Shown here: positions 15,158-23,649 of the stretch, one piece after another
How positions within the stretch are numbered: the stretch's first letter is position 1
How the letters are laid out: every line of letters begins with the position of its first letter
Source of the DNA: Corynebacterium sp. p3-SID1145
GTDB lineage: Bacteria > Actinomycetota > Actinomycetes > Mycobacteriales > Mycobacteriaceae
NCBI GenBank assembly: GCA_025144245.1
Contig: JALXXC010000017.1
Coordinates: forward strand, 1-32,881
Length of the DNA: 32,881 nucleotides
Direction of reading: 5' to 3'
Made by a program: the position numbers and the translations under genes
Notes under the pieces: model-generated
The model's input: only the letters and a program-made list of their open reading frames with translations
What the model was told of the DNA's origin: nothing
Database searches by the model: none

Positions 15158-16732
15158 ATGACTTCTTTGTCCGGCGCGGCGAGCGCCATCCCGAACGTCC
15201 CGAACGTGCTGTCCATAGCCGGCACGGACCCGACCGGCGGGGCCGGCATCCAGGCGGACCTGAAGTCCATCTCGGCGGCCGGCGGTTACGCGATGTGCGT
15301 GGTCACGGCGCTGGTGTCGCAGAACACTCACGGTGTCCGCGACATTCACGTCCCGCCGCAGGACTTCCTAGTCTCGCAGCTCAACGCCGTTTTCGACGAT
15401 GTCCAGGTGGATGCGGTGAAGATCGGCATGCTCGGCGACGTCGACACCACGCAGACGGTCTCCGACTTTTTGGCGGCGCACCCCGTGCCGATCGTTGTGG
15501 TTGACCCGGTGATGGTCGCCACCAGCGGGGACCGCCTGCTCACCGAGGACGCTGAAGATGCGATGAGGCAGTTCGTGAAGGACCACGCGAGCGTCGTCAC
15601 GCCGAATATCCCGGAACTGGCTGTGCTCGCCGGCACTAATCCCGCGGAGACCTTCGACGAAGCTCTCGAGCAGGGCCGCGCCTACGCGAAGGCGGCGGAC
15701 GTGAACGTCGTGGTCAAGGGCGGGCACCTCAAGGAGGGGTATGCGTCGAACGCACTAGTCACGCCCGACGGCGACGTCGAGATCGCGCACGTGCCCCGCG
15801 TGGACACGAAGAACACGCACGGCACGGGCTGCTCGTTGTCGTCCGCGCTCGCCGCGCGCTTGGCCATCGACCCAGACAGCGCGCTCGCATGGACGTCCAG
15901 CTGGCTGCACGAAGCGATCGCACACGCCGACGAGCTCAACGTCGGAACGGGACACGGGCCCGTCGACCACTTCCACCGTTCGCGGCGCCTCGCGGCCGCT
16001 GGGTCGACAACGCCGTGGAAGCTTAGCGACGACTGGACCGCCGCCCCCTCCACCTCCACCACCGCCGCCGTCGAACCCAAGATTCCCGCCGCTGGCCCCT
16101 TCACCCGCGAACTGTGGGATGCAGCGGCGCGCAAGGTGTGGCCGGAGACCCTGGAGCTGCCGTTCATCCGTGCTCTCCGCGACGGCACCCTGCCGGAGGA
16201 GCAGTTCGGCTTCTACCTCGTGCAGGACGCCTACTACCTGCGCGAGTATTCCCGCGCCCTGGCAACCGTGAGCGCCAAGGCGCCCGACGCGGAGGACCAG
16301 GTGTGGTGGTCGCAGTCCGCGACCGTCGCTATCGAAGCCGAATCGGACCTGCACCGTTCCTGGATCTCCCAGCACACCGTCGAAGCAGACACTCCCCCCT
16401 CGCCGACCACCCTCGGCTACGTGAATATGCTCACATCTAAAGCTGTTTTGGGGGACTATGTTGTCGGCGCTGCGGCAGTTTTGCCGTGCTTCTGGCTCTA
16501 CGCGGAAGTCGGTTTGCACCTCGCGGAGAGCAACAGTTCGGAGCACCCCTACAGCGCGTGGCTGTCCATGTACGGAGGCGACGATTTCACAGATGCTGTG
16601 CGTATGGCGCTGCAATCGGTGGAAAAGGCACTCTTGGGAGCCAGCGAGAAGCAGCGCGCGGATGCCCTCGAGGCGTTCATGTACGCCTGCTATTACGAAC
16701 GCGAATTCTTCGATCAGGCCTCCCGGAGCTAG
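15158..16732 (+). CDS. thiD: Fused HMP/HMP-phosphate kinase and TenA thiaminase II
   Basis: A bifunctional 524-residue thiamine-biosynthesis protein. Residues 15-275 are ThiD: the start VLSIAGTDPTGGAGIQADLK, a VDPVM motif near 115-119, VVVKGGH near 185 and the anion-hole NTHGTGCS ending at 226. A Pro/Thr/Ala linker (about 280-312) leads to TenA (313-524), with Asp357 in YLVQDAYYLREY, the catalytic-type Cys444 in AAVLPCFWLYAEVG, and a Glu near 514 in YACYYEREFF. ThiD phosphorylates the pyrimidine precursor HMP, and TenA salvages HMP from degraded thiamine, so fusion couples salvage to reuse. It is controlled by the TPP riboswitch upstream. Many actinobacteria carry these activities in fusions with other partners. 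Confidence 0.93.
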   Translation: MTSLSGAASAIPNVPNVLSIAGTDPTGGAGIQADLKSISAAGGYAMCVVTALVSQNTHGVRDIHVPPQDFLVSQLNAVFDDVQVDAVKIGMLGDVDTTQTVSDFLAAHPVPIVVVDPVMVATSGDRLLTEDAEDAMRQFVKDHASVVTPNIPELAVLAGTNPAETFDEALEQGRAYAKAADVNVVVKGGHLKEGYASNALVTPDGDVEIAHVPRVDTKNTHGTGCSLSSALAARLAIDPDSALAWTSSWLHEAIAHADELNVGTGHGPVDHFHRSRRLAAAGSTTPWKLSDDWTAAPSTSTTAAVEPKIPAAGPFTRELWDAAARKVWPETLELPFIRALRDGTLPEEQFGFYLVQDAYYLREYSRALATVSAKAPDAEDQVWWSQSATVAIEAESDLHRSWISQHTVEADTPPSPTTLGYVNMLTSKAVLGDYVVGAAAVLPCFWLYAEVGLHLAESNSSEHPYSAWLSMYGGDDFTDAVRMALQSVEKALLGASEKQRADALEAFMYACYYEREFFDQASRS

Positions 16733-16801
16733 CGTCCGGAGCCCCGGCCGGGAACGAAATCACGGTTCGCCACTCTTCGCAGAATGCTTTAGTTTGGAAG
16801 C

Positions 16802-17596
16802 GTGAGTTTCAGTGAAAAGGCCCCCGTATCAATCCAGAACAAGCTAGACCTGTTCGGACGCGAACCCGGTCGCTTCGCGCTGCGCGCCATCATGGCTGGC
16901 GTGCTCCTCGGCATCATGACTGCCTTCGCTGCAGCGACCGCCACCCTGACCGAGTCCTATGCCCCCGGCTGGGGCAAGTACCCCTTCGCCGTGATCTTCG
17001 CGGTGACCCTCTACATGATGGTCGTCATGCAAGCGGAGCTCGCCACCGGCAACATGATGTTCATGACCTACGGTGTCGTCCACAGGCTGACCAAGATCCC
17101 GCGTGGGCTCATGGTCATCTTGTTCGTGACGTTCTTCAACCTCATCGGCGCCGCGATCATCTCGTTCCTCATCTCCCTGACCACCACCGGTCTACACGCC
17201 GAGACAACCCTCCCCTTCCTGGCCAACCTGTGGGAAGCCAAGCTGGCCAAACCGAGCTTCACCCTGTTCATCGAGGCCATCCTGGCCAACATGGTCGTCA
17301 ACTGCGGCTTCATCCTGACCGCCCAGGCCGGTAAGGACCACAGCGCCAAGATCTGGGCAGTGGCCATCATCATTCCGGCGTTCGCGGCCATGGGCTACGA
17401 GCACTCGATCGCGAACTTCGTGCTGACCACCCTCGCCGGCTTCATGTTCGACCCGGCCTCCATCGACGGCTTCACCATCGGCAACGTCCTGCGCAACTGG
17501 ACGATCGTCTGGCTGGGCAACCTCGTCGGTGGCGGCCTGATCATGGGCGGAATCTACGGTTGGCTCAACCGCACCCGCACCAACTACCGCGACTAA
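16802..17596 (+). CDS. Formate/nitrite transporter family channel
   Basis: A 264-residue integral membrane protein of the FNT family (pentameric channels for formate, nitrite, lactate or hydrosulfide). Six hydrophobic spans are visible. The central pore His is His201 in AAMGYEHSIANF, and the family segment AELATGNMMF lies at about 78-87. The GTG start at 16802 is preceded only by a weak GGAAG. It is followed by a clear terminator. Which anion it carries cannot be told from sequence alone; no formate or nitrite enzyme gene is adjacent. Confidence 0.9.
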   Translation: MSFSEKAPVSIQNKLDLFGREPGRFALRAIMAGVLLGIMTAFAAATATLTESYAPGWGKYPFAVIFAVTLYMMVVMQAELATGNMMFMTYGVVHRLTKIPRGLMVILFVTFFNLIGAAIISFLISLTTTGLHAETTLPFLANLWEAKLAKPSFTLFIEAILANMVVNCGFILTAQAGKDHSAKIWAVAIIIPAFAAMGYEHSIANFVLTTLAGFMFDPASIDGFTIGNVLRNWTIVWLGNLVGGGLIMGGIYGWLNRTRTNYRD

Positions 17597-17616
17597 CCCC
17601 CACGTCCACCCTTTGC

Positions 17617-17650
17617 ACGGCGCCTAAGGTCGGCGCCGTTGTCCTTTTCA
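17617..17650 (+). terminator. Rho-independent terminator after the FNT gene
   Basis: ACGGCGCC (17617-17624) and GGCGCCGT (17632-17639) form a perfect 8-bp stem with a 7-nt loop, followed by TGTCCTTTTC. Confidence 0.85.
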
Positions 17651-17694
17651 CACTGCTAACGCACGGTATCGAGCTGTCTGCCAAAATGGCTTAG

Positions 17695-19581
17695 GTGAGT
17701 ACACCTAATTACGACATGCTCGACGCCGTGCGTGCTGTGCGCGACGCTGTCGCCGCGACCCGCCTCGACGGGGAGGCGTCCGGTGATGCCCGCGCCATCG
17801 TCAACCAGCTCGACGACTATGTACTGCCGCGCTTGGCCAACCTCGATGCCCCGCTTTTGGCGGTGATCGGCGGCTCCACTGGTTCCGGGAAGTCCACGTT
17901 GGTGAACGCCGTGCTGCGCGAGCGGGTGTCCAACCCGGGAGTGATCCGCCCGACGACACGCCAGCCGGTGCTGGTCGCCAACCCGGCGGACGCGGACTGG
18001 TTCAACTCCCCGCAGGTGCTACCCGGCCTGGCCCGTTCGCACGGAGCCGGCGACAAGCAGTCCACCACGTTGCGCATCGTGCCCACCGGTAGCGTCCCGG
18101 AGGGCCTGGCGCTGCTGGACGCCCCGGACTTCGATTCGATCGACGACCGCAACCGGGCCCTCGCTTCCCAGCTTCTCGCCGCGGCGGACTTGTGGGTCTT
18201 CGTGACCACACCGGCACGCTACGCCGACCAGTTGGTGTGGAATTTCCTCAACGATGCCGCCAGCCGCGGCATTGAGGTCGTGGTGGTGCTCAACCGTCTC
18301 GACGACAGCTCCGCGGCCACTGTCCCGGATGACCTCCGCCGCATGATGGACGAGGCGGGACTGACCGGCGCGACTGTTTTCACCGTCCCGTTCGTGCCCG
18401 GCCTGGGCGGCGACAGCGGCGAGGAATTCCTGCAGGACACCCTCGTTTCTGAGCTGCGCTCCTACTTGACCGGCCTGGCGGAGGATTCCGTCGCGCGCCG
18501 CGCCGTCGCGGGCAAGACGGTGGCGGGGGCGGCGACGGGGGCGCTTTCGCGCGTCGAGAAGCTCATCGACGCCCGCTCCCGCCAAGAAGCCTTCGCCTCC
18601 CAGCTGGACAGCGCGATCAGCGAGCAGTACTCCGCCGCCCACAGCCACGTGATCGACGCAACGTCCGACGGCAAGCTCCTGCGCACCGAGGTCATGGACC
18701 GGTGGCAGGATGTCGTGGGCAGCTCCGATGTGGCCCGGGGTTTCGAGCGCTGGTTCTCCCAGGCAGTGGATCGGGTGGGCAGCTTCTTCACCGGCGAACC
18801 CGCTCCCCTGCGCGAGGTGGAAACGGAGCTGGAAAGCGGCCTGCACGCCGTCATCGTGGATGCCGCCGACACCGCGGCTGCGCGCTCGTGGTCCCACATC
18901 GGTGCCGTCGCGCCGGACCTGCGTGCCGCGGCCGACCCCGCACTGGCCCGCTCCAGCGCGGATATCGACGACAAGGCCGCAGCCCTCGTCCGCGAATGGC
19001 AGACCGCCCTACTGGAGCGCATCCAGGAGACGGCCGGCTCGAAGCGCCAGCGCGCCCGCGCCATGTCCTTCGGCTTGAATGTGCTCACCGTCGCGCTAAT
19101 GCTCGTCGTTTTCGCCTCCACCGCCGGCATCACGGGCAGTGAGGCCGCCATCGCCGGCGGCTCGGCTGTCCTGGGCCAGAAGCTGCTGGAGACGATGTTC
19201 GGCGAGGATACCGTGCGCCGCATGGCCGCCGATGCCCGCAACGACTTGAACGAGCGCCTCCACGCGCTGCTGCAGAGCGAGCGCGAACGCTTCTACCCCG
19301 TCACCGACCCGCTTCTGGAGGGCACCACAGCAGAGGACCTGGCCTCAGCCGCCGAGGACGCCCGCGCAGCTGTCGCCGAGCGCTTCCCGGAGCTGGCCGG
19401 CGATACCCGGCAGTCGCCGCTCCCGTCCGGTGCCGCCGCATCCGTCGCACAAAGCGCCCAGAACAGCCAGAACAGCCAGGCCACCCAGAGCCTCGAGTCC
19501 AGCGCCACAAGCGGCCCGTTGCGCGACCTGTTCGCCCAGCTCCGCGGCGGGTTCCGAGGAGGTAACGATGGCTCTGTTTAA
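17695..19581 (+). CDS. Dynamin-like/YfjP-type P-loop GTPase, first of a pair
   Basis: A 628-residue large GTPase. The G1 P-loop is GGSTGSGKST (59-68), G3 is DAPDFDSID (142-150), and G4 is NRLD (200-203) where NKxD is usual. A helical region follows, with a hydrophobic span near 460-480 (FGLNVLTVALMLVVF) that suggests membrane attachment. The last 60 residues are Ser/Gln/Asn-rich. The GTG start has no Shine-Dalgarno and CAAAAT lies about 13 nt before it, so the mRNA may be leaderless. It overlaps the next GTPase gene by 14 nt. The pair is probably a two-subunit membrane-remodelling or cell-division machine (inference); the precise function is unknown. Confidence 0.85.
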   Translation: MSTPNYDMLDAVRAVRDAVAATRLDGEASGDARAIVNQLDDYVLPRLANLDAPLLAVIGGSTGSGKSTLVNAVLRERVSNPGVIRPTTRQPVLVANPADADWFNSPQVLPGLARSHGAGDKQSTTLRIVPTGSVPEGLALLDAPDFDSIDDRNRALASQLLAAADLWVFVTTPARYADQLVWNFLNDAASRGIEVVVVLNRLDDSSAATVPDDLRRMMDEAGLTGATVFTVPFVPGLGGDSGEEFLQDTLVSELRSYLTGLAEDSVARRAVAGKTVAGAATGALSRVEKLIDARSRQEAFASQLDSAISEQYSAAHSHVIDATSDGKLLRTEVMDRWQDVVGSSDVARGFERWFSQAVDRVGSFFTGEPAPLREVETELESGLHAVIVDAADTAAARSWSHIGAVAPDLRAAADPALARSSADIDDKAAALVREWQTALLERIQETAGSKRQRARAMSFGLNVLTVALMLVVFASTAGITGSEAAIAGGSAVLGQKLLETMFGEDTVRRMAADARNDLNERLHALLQSERERFYPVTDPLLEGTTAEDLASAAEDARAAVAERFPELAGDTRQSPLPSGAAASVAQSAQNSQNSQATQSLESSATSGPLRDLFAQLRGGFRGGNDGSV

Positions 19582-21175
19582 ACGCGGGAACACCGCGAGC
19601 CTCGGGCAACGACTCACTGCGCTCGAAGAGGCCGCGGAAATCGGTGCTCCCTACCTGACGCCCGACCAGCGCGAACGCCTGGACAAGATCGCCCGCGCCG
19701 GTGCTGAGCGCCGCGCCCTGTCGGCGGAGCACACCGTCGTTGGATTCTTCGGCGCCACGGGCTCCGGGAAGACATCCTTGTTCAACGCCGTCGTGGGCGA
19801 GGATCTAGGCAAGGCGGCCGCACGCCGCCCCACCACATCGTCGCCGCTGGCCGCGATCTGGGGGCCGGACGGCTCGGAGGAGCTGCTCGACTGGCTGGAT
19901 GTGGAGGACCGCCGGGTCCGCGCCGGAGAATTCGCTCCCGAGGCCGGCCCGCTGATCCTGCTGGACCTCCCGGACTTCGATTCCGTCGAAGCATCCAACC
20001 GCGCCATCGCCGAAGGCCTCGCCGGCCAGGTCGACGTGCTGGTCTGGGTGTCCGACCCAGAGAAATACGCCGACAGTGTCATTCACGACCAGTTCATCCG
20101 CCCCCACGCGAACCACTCCGCCGTCACTCTCGCGGTGCTCAACAAGGCGGACCTGCTCGGGGAAGCGGACGTTCCGACGGTGTCGCAGTCCTTTGCACAG
20201 CTGCTGCGCGAAGACGGCCTCACTAACGTCAGCGTCATTCCCACCTCCACTTACACCTCAGCAGGTATCGACAATCTCCGCGACGCCATCGCCCGCGTCG
20301 CCAAGGCCCACACCGCCCAGTCCGCCCGCATCGAAGCAGACATCGCATCAGTGACTGGGGAATACGGGGACAGGGCGAAGACGGGGGACGTCGATAAGCG
20401 TGCGAAGCGCGAACTCGATGCAGTGCTCGTTCAGGCAGCCGGCGCGGACCGCGTGGCTGAGTCGACGGCCGCCGCCTACCGCAAGCGGCTCCACGAGCGC
20501 ACCGGCTGGCTGCTCACCTCGTGGGTCACCCGCTTCCGCCCCGACCCCCTCAAGCGCATGGGGTTGCGGGAGGATGCCGATTCCGTGGGCGTTCACCGCT
20601 CCTCCCTGCCGGAGCTGTCCGCGGCCTCGAAAGCCGTCGCGAACAAAGGTGTGCGCAACTACGCCTCCGCCGTCGCCGCCGACCTCCCGCCGCAATGGGC
20701 CTCTGCCGTCTCCGACCGCGCCGACGAGGTCGCCGGCACCCTGCCCGCCGAACTCGACCGCGCTGTCGCCCGCACCCGGCTACCCGCAGATCCGTCGAAG
20801 GGTTGGTCCCTGCTCACAGTCGTCCAGTGGCTGGCGCTGCTCGCCGCGCTCGTCGGGGTGCTGTGGTACTTGCTCGTCGCATTCGTACCTGGCGCGCTGA
20901 CCCCAATTTTGGACAGCGACCTCGTCCCCGACGTGGAGGGTTGGCCGATCCCGACGCTGCTCATCATGGCGGGGTTGCTCACCGGGCTTGTGCTGGGTTT
21001 GGTCACCGCCGTTTTCGGCGGGGTGATCGGCGGCAGCGTCAAGCGCAGAACGCGAGCGGCACTGCGCAAGGAAATCGCCGCGGCCTCCCAGTCCGCCGTT
21101 GTGGAGCCGCTCGGTGCGGTCCGCGACGACTACGGCCGCTTCACCGAGCGCATCGCCGCCGCCAGCGGCTCCTAG
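19568..21175 (+). CDS. Dynamin-like/YfjP-type P-loop GTPase, second of a pair
   Basis: A 535-residue GTPase. The P-loop is GATGSGKTS (62-70), G3 is DLPDFD (133-138) and G4 is the canonical NKAD (192-195). Two hydrophobic C-terminal spans (WLALLAALVGVLWYLLVAF and LLIMAGLLTGLVLGLVTAVF) form a membrane hairpin near residues 418-490. The ATG at 19568, preceded by GAGGAGGT, is chosen over the longer open frame. Its 14-nt overlap with the first GTPase means coupled translation and suggests a heteromeric complex. It converges with the small secreted protein gene. Confidence 0.88.
   Translation: MALFKRGNTASLGQRLTALEEAAEIGAPYLTPDQRERLDKIARAGAERRALSAEHTVVGFFGATGSGKTSLFNAVVGEDLGKAAARRPTTSSPLAAIWGPDGSEELLDWLDVEDRRVRAGEFAPEAGPLILLDLPDFDSVEASNRAIAEGLAGQVDVLVWVSDPEKYADSVIHDQFIRPHANHSAVTLAVLNKADLLGEADVPTVSQSFAQLLREDGLTNVSVIPTSTYTSAGIDNLRDAIARVAKAHTAQSARIEADIASVTGEYGDRAKTGDVDKRAKRELDAVLVQAAGADRVAESTAAAYRKRLHERTGWLLTSWVTRFRPDPLKRMGLREDADSVGVHRSSLPELSAASKAVANKGVRNYASAVAADLPPQWASAVSDRADEVAGTLPAELDRAVARTRLPADPSKGWSLLTVVQWLALLAALVGVLWYLLVAFVPGALTPILDSDLVPDVEGWPIPTLLIMAGLLTGLVLGLVTAVFGGVIGGSVKRRTRAALRKEIAAASQSAVVEPLGAVRDDYGRFTERIAAASGS
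20389..20399 (-). repeat. GCTTATCGACG 11-mer, site 5
   Basis: Perfect copy inside the second GTPase gene; the plus strand reads in frame as Asp-Val-Asp-Lys-Arg. Confidence 0.9.
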
Positions 21176-21181
21176 CAGCTC

Positions 21182-21607
21182 CTAGTAGCGGTGCGACGAC
21201 AGAGTCTGCTTCGCCGCGCCGTAGAAGTCCAGCACCGGGCGCGTCACGGGGGCGAACGCAGACACCCGCTTATCGACGGAGTAGTACTCGTACCCCATCC
21301 CCACCGCCTGCTCACCGTTGACGAAGCAGGCACCGCGCCCCGGCTTGCTGTAGGAGCACACGGCGGTGTCCGCGCCGGCCTGGCCGAGAACCTTCAGGCC
21401 ACGGCCGTACGGGTCACCGAACGCCTCGTCGCCTGGGCGGACCACCGGCGTCTCCGCCCACTGCGTGAACTGGGCTTCGTCCCAGTACGGGAGCTCGGTA
21501 CCGGGCGGCGGCGGGGTGATCGCGTGAGCGGCTGGCGCCGCAACGGTCACCGCTGCGGCTGCTGCGACGGCGGCTGCGCTGCTACGGCTGATAATCCTCT
21601 TCTTCAT
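21182..21607 (-). CDS. Small secreted protein of unknown function
   Basis: A 141-residue protein with a Sec signal peptide: MKKRIISR, an Ala/Val core and a probable cleavage after AAHA near residue 29. The mature part is about 110 residues and has two Cys (in AVCSYSKPGRGACFV) spaced to form a disulfide in the exported protein. I do not recognise the family; similar small two-Cys secreted proteins are common in corynebacteria. It converges with the second GTPase gene, 6 nt apart. Confidence 0.75.
   Translation of the reverse strand: MKKRIISRSSAAAVAAAAAVTVAAPAAHAITPPPPGTELPYWDEAQFTQWAETPVVRPGDEAFGDPYGRGLKVLGQAGADTAVCSYSKPGRGACFVNGEQAVGMGYEYYSVDKRVSAFAPVTRPVLDFYGAAKQTLSSHRY
21268..21278 (+). 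repeat. GCTTATCGACG 11-mer, site 6
   Basis: Perfect copy within the secreted-protein gene; read on its coding strand it encodes Ser-Val-Asp-Lys-Arg. Confidence 0.9.
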
Positions 21608-21728
21608 GCTGTGCGTCTCCTCACATCGGCAGGCATCATGCGGTTACACCACCCAGCGTAACGCACGCCGCGCACGGCACCGGCACCGCTTTCTGATCCA
21701 CAATGCGGGACTTTAGCGGCAACCTGCG

Positions 21729-22634
21729 CTAACTAGCGGCGATTGCCTGCAGTTGCGCGTTCCACGGTTCGTCGCCGGCGGGCTGCGCGTCACGGGGCTG
21801 CCCGACGTAGGCCGTCCCGAGTTTGCCGTCGGGGCCGTGAATGACGAGGGTGGCGGTTTGGCCGTCGACAGGCGAGGCGAGCAGTTCGACGACAGCCCGC
21901 ACGCCAGCGTCGTCGAAAAGTTCTTCTGTGTAGAAATCCCAGACGGAATTGGGGCCGTGGCTGTCGACGGCGTCGAGACGCATCCTGCTCGCCGCAGCTA
22001 CACGGTCGATATGCGCGAGCAGCTCAGCGTTCGTCGCGGATTCCGAGTCGAGGAGCAGCCTCCCCGCGGGCGGAAAACCGCTCAACGTGAAGCTCCGTCC
22101 GTGCGCACCGAGATGCTCGTACGCCGCGTCACGGAAGTCGCGGGCTTCGTCGTCGCTTACCGACGCCTCCCTGTACGCCCTCCCCAAGAATCCCCCGTCG
22201 CTCCCCGATGCCGTCACCTCCACTTTCTCCACAGCCGGCGCGGCGAAGGGAGCCAGCATCTCCGCCGATTCCGCCCCGAAGGCCTCCTCTGGGAAAGGCC
22301 CTTCCCAGCTGAAGGTCGTCCCGCCGATATCCGCGGAGACGTGGGAGGTGAACGCTGTGATCGCGCCCTTAGTCGCCTCCTTCTCCTTGCCGCGCAGCAC
22401 CACCAGGGCATCAATGTAGGCAGGCACGCTGTCGACGTTGAGCTCTCCCCCGACCGAGACATCCGAGGACTCGAACCCGCCCGCAACCACGCGCGTGAAC
22501 GTCAGGTCCCGCATCACCGGATCCGACTCAGCCCACCCCGCCAACGCAGCCACCTCGTCTTTCACGGGCTCCGCACACGCCCCGAGCAGCAAGGCGAGAG
22601 CACCGACCACACCGAGGAGAATTCTGCGCGCCAT
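21729..22634 (-). CDS. Putative lipoprotein of unknown function
   Basis: A 301-residue protein beginning MARRILLGVVGALALLLGAC, a lipoprotein signal peptide with lipobox LLGAC and Cys20. The longer open frame to 22796 runs through the hairpin terminator and rpsQ, so I chose the ATG at 22634; a GTG three codons earlier is also possible. The mature protein is acidic and looks like a two-repeat alpha/beta fold (VPAYIDALVVLRG early, LLAHIDRVAAASRMRL later), of the sort seen in BON/OmpA-associated outer-layer proteins, but I cannot assign a family. It reads in the same direction as the ribosomal genes but is separated from rpsQ by a strong terminator. Confidence 0.75.
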   Translation of the reverse strand: MARRILLGVVGALALLLGACAEPVKDEVAALAGWAESDPVMRDLTFTRVVAGGFESSDVSVGGELNVDSVPAYIDALVVLRGKEKEATKGAITAFTSHVSADIGGTTFSWEGPFPEEAFGAESAEMLAPFAAPAVEKVEVTASGSDGGFLGRAYREASVSDDEARDFRDAAYEHLGAHGRSFTLSGFPPAGRLLLDSESATNAELLAHIDRVAAASRMRLDAVDSHGPNSVWDFYTEELFDDAGVRAVVELLASPVDGQTATLVIHGPDGKLGTAYVGQPRDAQPAGDEPWNAQLQAIAAS

Positions 22635-22662
22635 ACGGCTCACTTTAATGCGGCACAGCAAA

Positions 22663-22703
22663 CGCCCGCCCCCGAATCCAGTGGATGGATTGGGGGGCGG
22701 GCG
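22663..22703 (-). terminator. Strong hairpin terminator after rpsQ
   Basis: CGCCCGCCCCCGAATCCA (22663-22680) and TGGATTGGGGGGCGGGCG (22686-22703) form an 18-bp stem with one mismatch and a 5-nt loop, starting 22 nt after the rpsQ stop. On the minus strand it is followed by TTTGCTG. It is the likely end of the S10-type ribosomal transcript and may work in both directions. Confidence 0.85.
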
Positions 22704-22712
22704 TGGTGGAGG

Positions 22713-22723
22713 CGTCGATAAGC
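22713..22723 (-). repeat. GCTTATCGACG 11-mer, site 7
   Basis: Perfect copy 2 nt beyond the rpsQ stop, between the stop and the terminator hairpin. Confidence 0.9.
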
Positions 22724-22725
22724 GC

Positions 22726-22992
22726 TTAGCGTGCCTTCTCGATGACCTCGACGAGACGGAAGTGCTTGTCCTTGGACAGCGGGCGCGTCTCCTCAATGCG
22801 GACGAGGTCGCCGATGCCGGCGGTGTTCTCCTCGTCGTGCGCCTTCACACGGTTGGTGTTACGGACAATCTTGCCGTACAGCGCGTGGGACTTACGGTCC
22901 TCGATCTCGACAACGATGGTCTTGTCCATCTTGTCCGAGACCACGTAGCCACGGCGGCGCTTCTGCAGGCCCTTATTCGTTGCTTCAGACAT
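22726..22992 (-). CDS. rpsQ: 30S ribosomal protein S17
   Basis: S17, an OB-fold protein needed early in 30S assembly. It has 88 residues: a short N-terminal tail, then [20 protein letters not shown] and the [23 protein letters not shown] core. The start overlaps the rpmC stop as TAATG. It is the last gene of the large block and is followed by a strong terminator. rplN, normally next, is 8 kb away. Confidence 0.97.
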   Translation of the reverse strand: MSEATNKGLQKRRRGYVVSDKMDKTIVVEIEDRKSHALYGKIVRNTNRVKAHDEENTAGIGDLVRIEETRPLSKDKHFRLVEVIEKAR

Positions 22993-23228
22993 TAGTTAGC
23001 TCCTTCAGCACCAGGGACGGTGGACAGGCCGAGCTCGCGCTCACGCAGCACGGTGTAGATACGTGCGATGTCGCGCTTGACCGCCGCGATACGGCGATTG
23101 TTGGTCAACTGACCGGTCGCCAGCTGGAAGCGCAGGTTGAACAGCTCTTCCTTGGCGGCGCTCAGGCGGTCGTTCAGCTCAGCGTCGCTGAGCTCGCGGA
23201 ACTCGTGCGCAGGGGTTCCAGTAGCCAT
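22992..23228 (-). CDS. rpmC: 50S ribosomal protein L29
   Basis: L29 lies near the peptide exit tunnel and helps bind trigger factor and SRP. The 78-residue protein starts [18 protein letters not shown] at the ATG overlapping the rplP stop (TAATG at 23226-23230); a longer frame to 23267 does not match the family. The conserved [19 protein letters not shown] segment is present. Confidence 0.96.
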   Translation of the reverse strand: MATGTPAHEFRELSDAELNDRLSAAKEELFNLRFQLATGQLTNNRRIAAVKRDIARIYTVLRERELGLSTVPGAEGAN

Positions 23229-23644
23229 TAGAACTGGTCCTCCTTCGAGATGATACGAGTCTTGCACGGGAGCTTAGCGCCAGCGCGGCGCAGAGCTTCC
23301 TGAGCGACAGCCTCGTTCGGGTAGGACATTTCGAACAGGATGCGGCCAGGCTTGACGTTGGCCACCCACTTCTCCACCGGGCCCTTACCGGAACCCATAC
23401 GCACGCCGAGCGGCTTCTGGGTCAGCGGACGGTCCGGGAAGATGTTGATCCAGACCTTGCCGCCACGCTTGACGTGGCGGTTGATGGCAATACGAGCTGC
23501 CTCGATCTGGCGGTTGGTGATGTAGGCCGGCTCGAGAGCCTGCAGGCCGAAATCACCGAAGTTGATGGTGTTGCCGCCCTTGGACACACCGGTACGGTTC
23601 GGACGGTGCTGGCGACGGTACTTGACGCGCTTAGGGATAAGCAT
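23228..23644 (-). CDS. rplP: 50S ribosomal protein L16
   Basis: L16 helps position aminoacyl-tRNA in the A site. It has 138 residues starting [19 protein letters not shown], followed by a KGG. Conserved [18 protein letters not shown] and [17 protein letters not shown] blocks are present. It lies 5 nt after rpsC and overlaps rpmC by one base, within the standard S10 order. Confidence 0.97.
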   Translation of the reverse strand: MLIPKRVKYRRQHRPNRTGVSKGGNTINFGDFGLQALEPAYITNRQIEAARIAINRHVKRGGKVWINIFPDRPLTQKPLGVRMGSGKGPVEKWVANVKPGRILFEMSYPNEAVAQEALRRAGAKLPCKTRIISKEDQF

Positions 23645-23649
23645 GAGTC

